Assembly: GCA_016294035.1 (NCBI GenBank) | Contig: JAEDCT010000023.1 | Coordinates: 1-41,238 of the forward strand | Length of the DNA stretch: 41,238 nucleotides | Direction of reading: 5' to 3' | Source: Treponema sp. | GTDB lineage: Bacteria; Spirochaetota; Spirochaetia; Treponematales; Treponemataceae | Part shown: one piece after another, positions 38,711 through 41,238 of the stretch | Position numbering within the stretch: the stretch's first letter is position 1 | Layout: every line of letters starts with the position of its first letter | Program-made: the position numbers and the translations under genes | Notes under the pieces: model-generated | What the model was told of the DNA's origin: nothing | Databases searched by the model: none | What the model saw: only the letters and a program-made list of their open reading frames with translations

Positions 38711-39490
38711 CTATTTATATATTTTTCTTATTTCTTCAATTTCATTAAAAATCTCATTTTTCAACTCTTCTGGTCCCAGAACTTTCACAGTCTTCCCCTG
38801 CCCTAAAACCCATCTCTTAACTTCCGGCAACTGTGTTGTTTCAAAACTAACATACACACTGCCATCCTCATTCTGCTTAATAACCTGATTAGAATTCCAA
38901 CTTCTTTCCAGAGCAAAGGTACCAATTTCTTTAGAAATTAAAAGTTCAACTTTATATTTTGTTGTTGCACTGAGCCAGACTCCAATTTCTCTATCAAAAT
39001 ACTTATCTGGAGAAAAATCTGCAGGAACCTCAAACTTCTGATTTGTATCCCTTACATTTTTCATTCTGCTGAAGTTAAACACGCGAACATCTTTTTTATC
39101 ATGACAGAAGCCTATGATATACCAATTCCCCTTTTGACAAACTGCATGGTATGGATCCAACTGCCTTGTCATGAAACTTGTTTTCTGCAAAGGACGGTAA
39201 TCAAACTCTAATGTTGTTTTCTCTTTTAATGTCTGGAAAACTGTTGTAAAAACAGATTCGTCCATTGTTGCAGTCTGATCAGGAATAAAAGTTGTATTTG
39301 AATCAAGAAAAGACGAATCAACTGTTACTTCTGTAATATTCTCGCTATGGCAATACGGACATTTATTCAATAAGTTAATTGGATATATAGTATTTCCAAT
39401 TGTTATTGAAAAATAACTTTTACAGTCTTTACAATAAAAATGTTTTGTAAACTGTATAAAATACATCATAAAAATGATTATAATAAACAA
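38711..39490 (-). CDS. WYL-domain protein with a zinc ribbon instead of the HTH
   Basis: A 259-residue protein. From residue about 55 it matches the WYL regulator at 36745 closely: VDSSFLDSNTTFIPD against VDTSFLNPRITFIPD, FDYRPLQKTSFMTRQLDPYH, GNWYIIGFCHDKKDVRVF, VKVLGPEELKNEIFNEIEEI. The winged HTH is absent. In its place is a hydrophobic start and a zinc ribbon (FYCKDCKSYF, then NKCPYCHSEN). The WYL and WCX parts are intact. It cannot bind DNA through an HTH of its own. It could pair with the full regulator and alter its action, or be a deletion-fusion relic. No clear ribosome site is seen before 39490. Confidence 0.75.
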   Translation of the reverse strand: MFIIIIFMMYFIQFTKHFYCKDCKSYFSITIGNTIYPINLLNKCPYCHSENITEVTVDSSFLDSNTTFIPDQTATMDESVFTTVFQTLKEKTTLEFDYRPLQKTSFMTRQLDPYHAVCQKGNWYIIGFCHDKKDVRVFNFSRMKNVRDTNQKFEVPADFSPDKYFDREIGVWLSATTKYKVELLISKEIGTFALERSWNSNQVIKQNEDGSVYVSFETTQLPEVKRWVLGQGKTVKVLGPEELKNEIFNEIEEIRKIYK

Positions 39491-39492
39491 GG

Positions 39493-39511
39493 TACGCCAT
39501 GTATTGGCGTA
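39493..39511. repeat. Hairpin TACGCCA-TGTAT-TGGCGTA
   Basis: A perfect 7-bp dyad lies between the divergent WYL-like gene and the Abi_2 gene. It is a possible operator or transcript hairpin. Confidence 0.4.
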
Positions 39512-39545
39512 GCTGCAAATTTATAAAAAAATTCATGGGTTTTAT

Positions 39546-39553
39546 GATATAAT
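39546..39553 (+). promoter_or_regulatory. Extended -10 of the Abi_2 gene
   Basis: TATAAT (39548-39553) is preceded by TG one base before, an extended -10 (TGATATAAT-like). No proper -35 is visible. The RNA would start about 15 nt before the ATG. Confidence 0.5.
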
Positions 39554-39573
39554 GGATATTGAGGAGTTCATTT

Positions 39574-40515
39574 ATGTCCAAAAAAGAAAATCTACTTGAA
39601 AATTCACCAAAACTAACTGTTCCAGAAGTAATCGAATACTGTAAAAACGACCTTGGAATAACATTTGATTTAATGGATGAGGAAAAAGCAAAAGAATTCC
39701 TTGGAAAAAATAACTTCTTCTTCAGACTAAAACAATATTGCTCAACCTGTACTGAACAGACAAAAAGCGGCAAATATATCGGACTGGATTTTGGGCATCT
39801 GGTTGAACTTTCTACCATTGATATGTTTCTTCGAAAACTCCTCCTCAAGATGACTATAGATTTGGAACATTATTTAAAAGTAAAGCTCGTTAATGACTGC
39901 CAGAACAATGCAGCTGATGACGGTTATGAAGTTGTAGAAAAATTCCTTGAAAGTCATCCTAAAGTTCAGGAAGCAATTCTAGCCGGTTCCAAACTTGCAG
40001 GCTATGGTGGGAACAATTTTGAAAAGTATCTGGATTCCCCTGCTGTATGGAACTTTGTAGAAATGATCACTTTTTATGATTTCATAAGTTTCTATGCCTT
40101 TTATTACGATTATCTCCGTCTCAATTGTGAATATACAAAACACTTTGATTCTGTCCGCCGTATCCGTAATGCCTGTGCTCATAATGTCTGTATGCTAAGC
40201 TCGTTTAAGGCTGCTCCTGGATTCAAGAGTGATTTGGAAACAAGCTTTGAACTATTGCAGGGAAATCTCGGCATTGGAAACGGTACAATTTCCAGCTGCA
40301 TGAAAGTTCCTCTACTTAACGATTTTGCAGTAATGCTTTCCGTTTATACTAAACTTATTTCATCACCTAAAATCAAAGAAATCACGCTTAAAGAAATTAA
40401 GGACTTCTTTGACGGCAGAATGGTCTACAGAAAACAATATTTTGAAGGCAATGTTGATATAAAGAATGCTTATCAATTTGCAAGAAGAGTTTTAGATTAT
40501 TATTCGAATAAATAA
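39574..40515 (+). CDS. Abi_2-family (AbiD/F-like) protein
   Basis: Start ATG 39574 with GAGGAG 7 nt before; 313 residues. The protein is helical, with the Abi_2 (AbiD/AbiF-like) signature: FFFRLKQYCS, GKYIGLDFGHLVELSTIDMF, LRKLLLKMTIDLEHYLKVKL, FVEMITFYDFISFYAFYY, and then SVRRIRNACAHNVCMLS. The last has the RN-x(3)-H motif of HEPN ribonucleases, at about residue 195-205. Homologs stop phage growth by killing or arresting the infected cell. The gene seems complete and has its own promoter. No antitoxin-like gene is next to it. Confidence 0.8.
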   Translation: MSKKENLLENSPKLTVPEVIEYCKNDLGITFDLMDEEKAKEFLGKNNFFFRLKQYCSTCTEQTKSGKYIGLDFGHLVELSTIDMFLRKLLLKMTIDLEHYLKVKLVNDCQNNAADDGYEVVEKFLESHPKVQEAILAGSKLAGYGGNNFEKYLDSPAVWNFVEMITFYDFISFYAFYYDYLRLNCEYTKHFDSVRRIRNACAHNVCMLSSFKAAPGFKSDLETSFELLQGNLGIGNGTISSCMKVPLLNDFAVMLSVYTKLISSPKIKEITLKEIKDFFDGRMVYRKQYFEGNVDIKNAYQFARRVLDYYSNK

Positions 40516-40579
40516 TGAAAACTCAAAACATAAAAGTCTAACGAAACTAAATTTTCTATTCCTATTTCCTTTAATCAAT

Positions 40580-40613
40580 ATTCTCTTGTATTAGCTTGGT
40601 AATACAAGAGAAT
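40580..40613. terminator. Bidirectional hairpin terminator
   Basis: ATTCTCTTGTATTA (40580-40593) and TAATACAAGAGAAT (40600-40613) are perfect complements around GCTTGG. It lies between the convergent Abi_2 and flavodiiron genes. Confidence 0.65.
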
Positions 40614-40619
40614 TGTGGG

Positions 40620-41238
40620 TTACCTTAGTAATTCTTCTGCTAATGATTCAAGCTGAGCAACAACTTCCTGGGTAACTGCAATTTTTATTGTAACTTTATT
40701 GTCCAGAATTTTTACGTCTTTTAGTGAAGACAGCATATCACTCATTTTTTTAGCCGCTGCCGGTACCCATGAGCCGTTTTCAATTAAGGCAATTGTACGT
40801 TTCTGATAGTTGCGTTCAGAAAGATGTAAAATAAATTCCCTCATTTTTGGAAACACTTCTCCATTATATGTTGTAGTTGCAAGAACAAGTTTTCCGTAGC
40901 GGAATGCATCTTCAATTGATTCGTAAGTGTCTTCTCGTGCAAGATCTGCAATAGCAACTTTAGGACATCCTTTATCTTTTAGAATTTGTGCAAGTTTTTC
41001 TGCTGCCTGTTTTGTATGTCCGTAAACTGAAGTATAGGCTATAAAAACACCTTCTGATTCTACATCATAATTTGTCCAGATATTATAGTAGTTTAGATAT
41101 GTATCAATATCTGAATCAAGAACTGGTCCATGAAGAGGACAGATTTTTTCTATTGAAAGTGCAGCGGTTTTTTTTAAGACAGATTGTGCATTTGCTCCAA
41201 ATTTTCCTACTATTCCAAAATAGTAGCGGCGTGCTTCA
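40620..41238 (-). CDS. Flavodiiron protein (A-type flavoprotein), C-terminal part
   Basis: The frame continues out of the window on the right; 205 residues are visible. Early residues EARRYYFGIVGKFGANAQSV and CPLHGPVL belong to the end of the metallo-beta-lactamase-like diiron domain. The flavodoxin domain follows: GVFIAYTSVYGHTKQAAEKL (FMN phosphate loop), then LVLATTTYNGEVFPKMREF, then IALIENGSWVPAAAKKM. These enzymes reduce O2 or NO in anaerobes with electrons from rubredoxin. It seems to be host chromosome and a natural end of the accessory region. Confidence 0.85.
   Translation of the reverse strand, partial: EARRYYFGIVGKFGANAQSVLKKTAALSIEKICPLHGPVLDSDIDTYLNYYNIWTNYDVESEGVFIAYTSVYGHTKQAAEKLAQILKDKGCPKVAIADLAREDTYESIEDAFRYGKLVLATTTYNGEVFPKMREFILHLSERNYQKRTIALIENGSWVPAAAKKMSDMLSSLKDVKILDNKVTIKIAVTQEVVAQLESLAEELLR

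Overview
The window looks like a chromosomal accessory region of a host-associated spirochaete, most likely a gut or rumen Treponema. This is inferred from low-GC coding style, LPP20/CsgG-type envelope genes, families of small exported proteins and the flavodiiron gene at the right edge. No rRNA or other taxonomic marker is present. Relics of mobile elements, broken genes and defence-type genes alternate along the window.

0.2-4.6 kb (mostly minus strand): a frameshifted SEC-C zinc protein, a PD-(D/E)XK-like nuclease with an in-frame stop, the 3' end of an IS3-family element, a truncated IS110-family transposase with its 5' noncoding segment, a vapBC-type toxin-antitoxin pair whose toxin tail runs into the IS110 relic, and an XRE regulator facing a strong palindrome/promoter.

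4.6-10.8 kb (plus strand): one operon of seven genes. It encodes a zinc ribbon, a possible HEPN protein, a small acidic protein, a large one-TM protein (biotinyl-like domain, EHxxKGD repeats, CsgG-like C-terminus) and three exported proteins, one of LPP20 type. It looks like an envelope module.

10.8-12.9 kb: a collapsed type I restriction HsdR pseudogene and an intact AAA_14/DUF4143 ATPase.

13.0-22.4 kb (all minus): a clearly GC-richer island of exported and membrane proteins. It holds two paralogous TM-ankyrin proteins, a large membrane protein, a YARHG protein, an NADase-type glycan-binding-like protein and lipoproteins. Several genes share nearly the same signal-peptide start. The island ends abruptly in a 26-residue signal-peptide stub. 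The facing inner ends of two IS3 copies lie at 2.4 kb and 22.6 kb.

22.7-40.5 kb: small genes, then the main candidate system. This is an about 12-kb minus-strand operon from 36.7 to 24.8 kb. In order it encodes a zinc-ribbon/ankyrin protein, a zinc-ribbon dynamin-like GTPase, a second dynamin-like GTPase, a glycine-zipper protein, a small soluble protein, a 1056-aa HerA/FtsK-like ATPase with an embedded glycine zipper, an HNH-type toxin, its probable immunity protein, and a YkvA/DUF1232 membrane protein split by a frameshift. A WYL regulator lies directly upstream. A 17-bp palindrome (A[T/C]GACA-N5-TG[T/A]C[A/G/T]T) recurs five times. Four copies sit exactly 11 nt from a -10 box, in front of this operon and of three small membrane-protein genes. 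The fifth is in the regulator's own control region. I read this as one regulon that ties membrane-remodelling GTPases, a pumping ATPase and a toxin/immunity pair together; defence or contact-dependent antagonism are both possible. A second WYL protein that has lost its HTH and gained a zinc ribbon, and an Abi_2 gene, follow. The window ends inside a flavodiiron protein gene.
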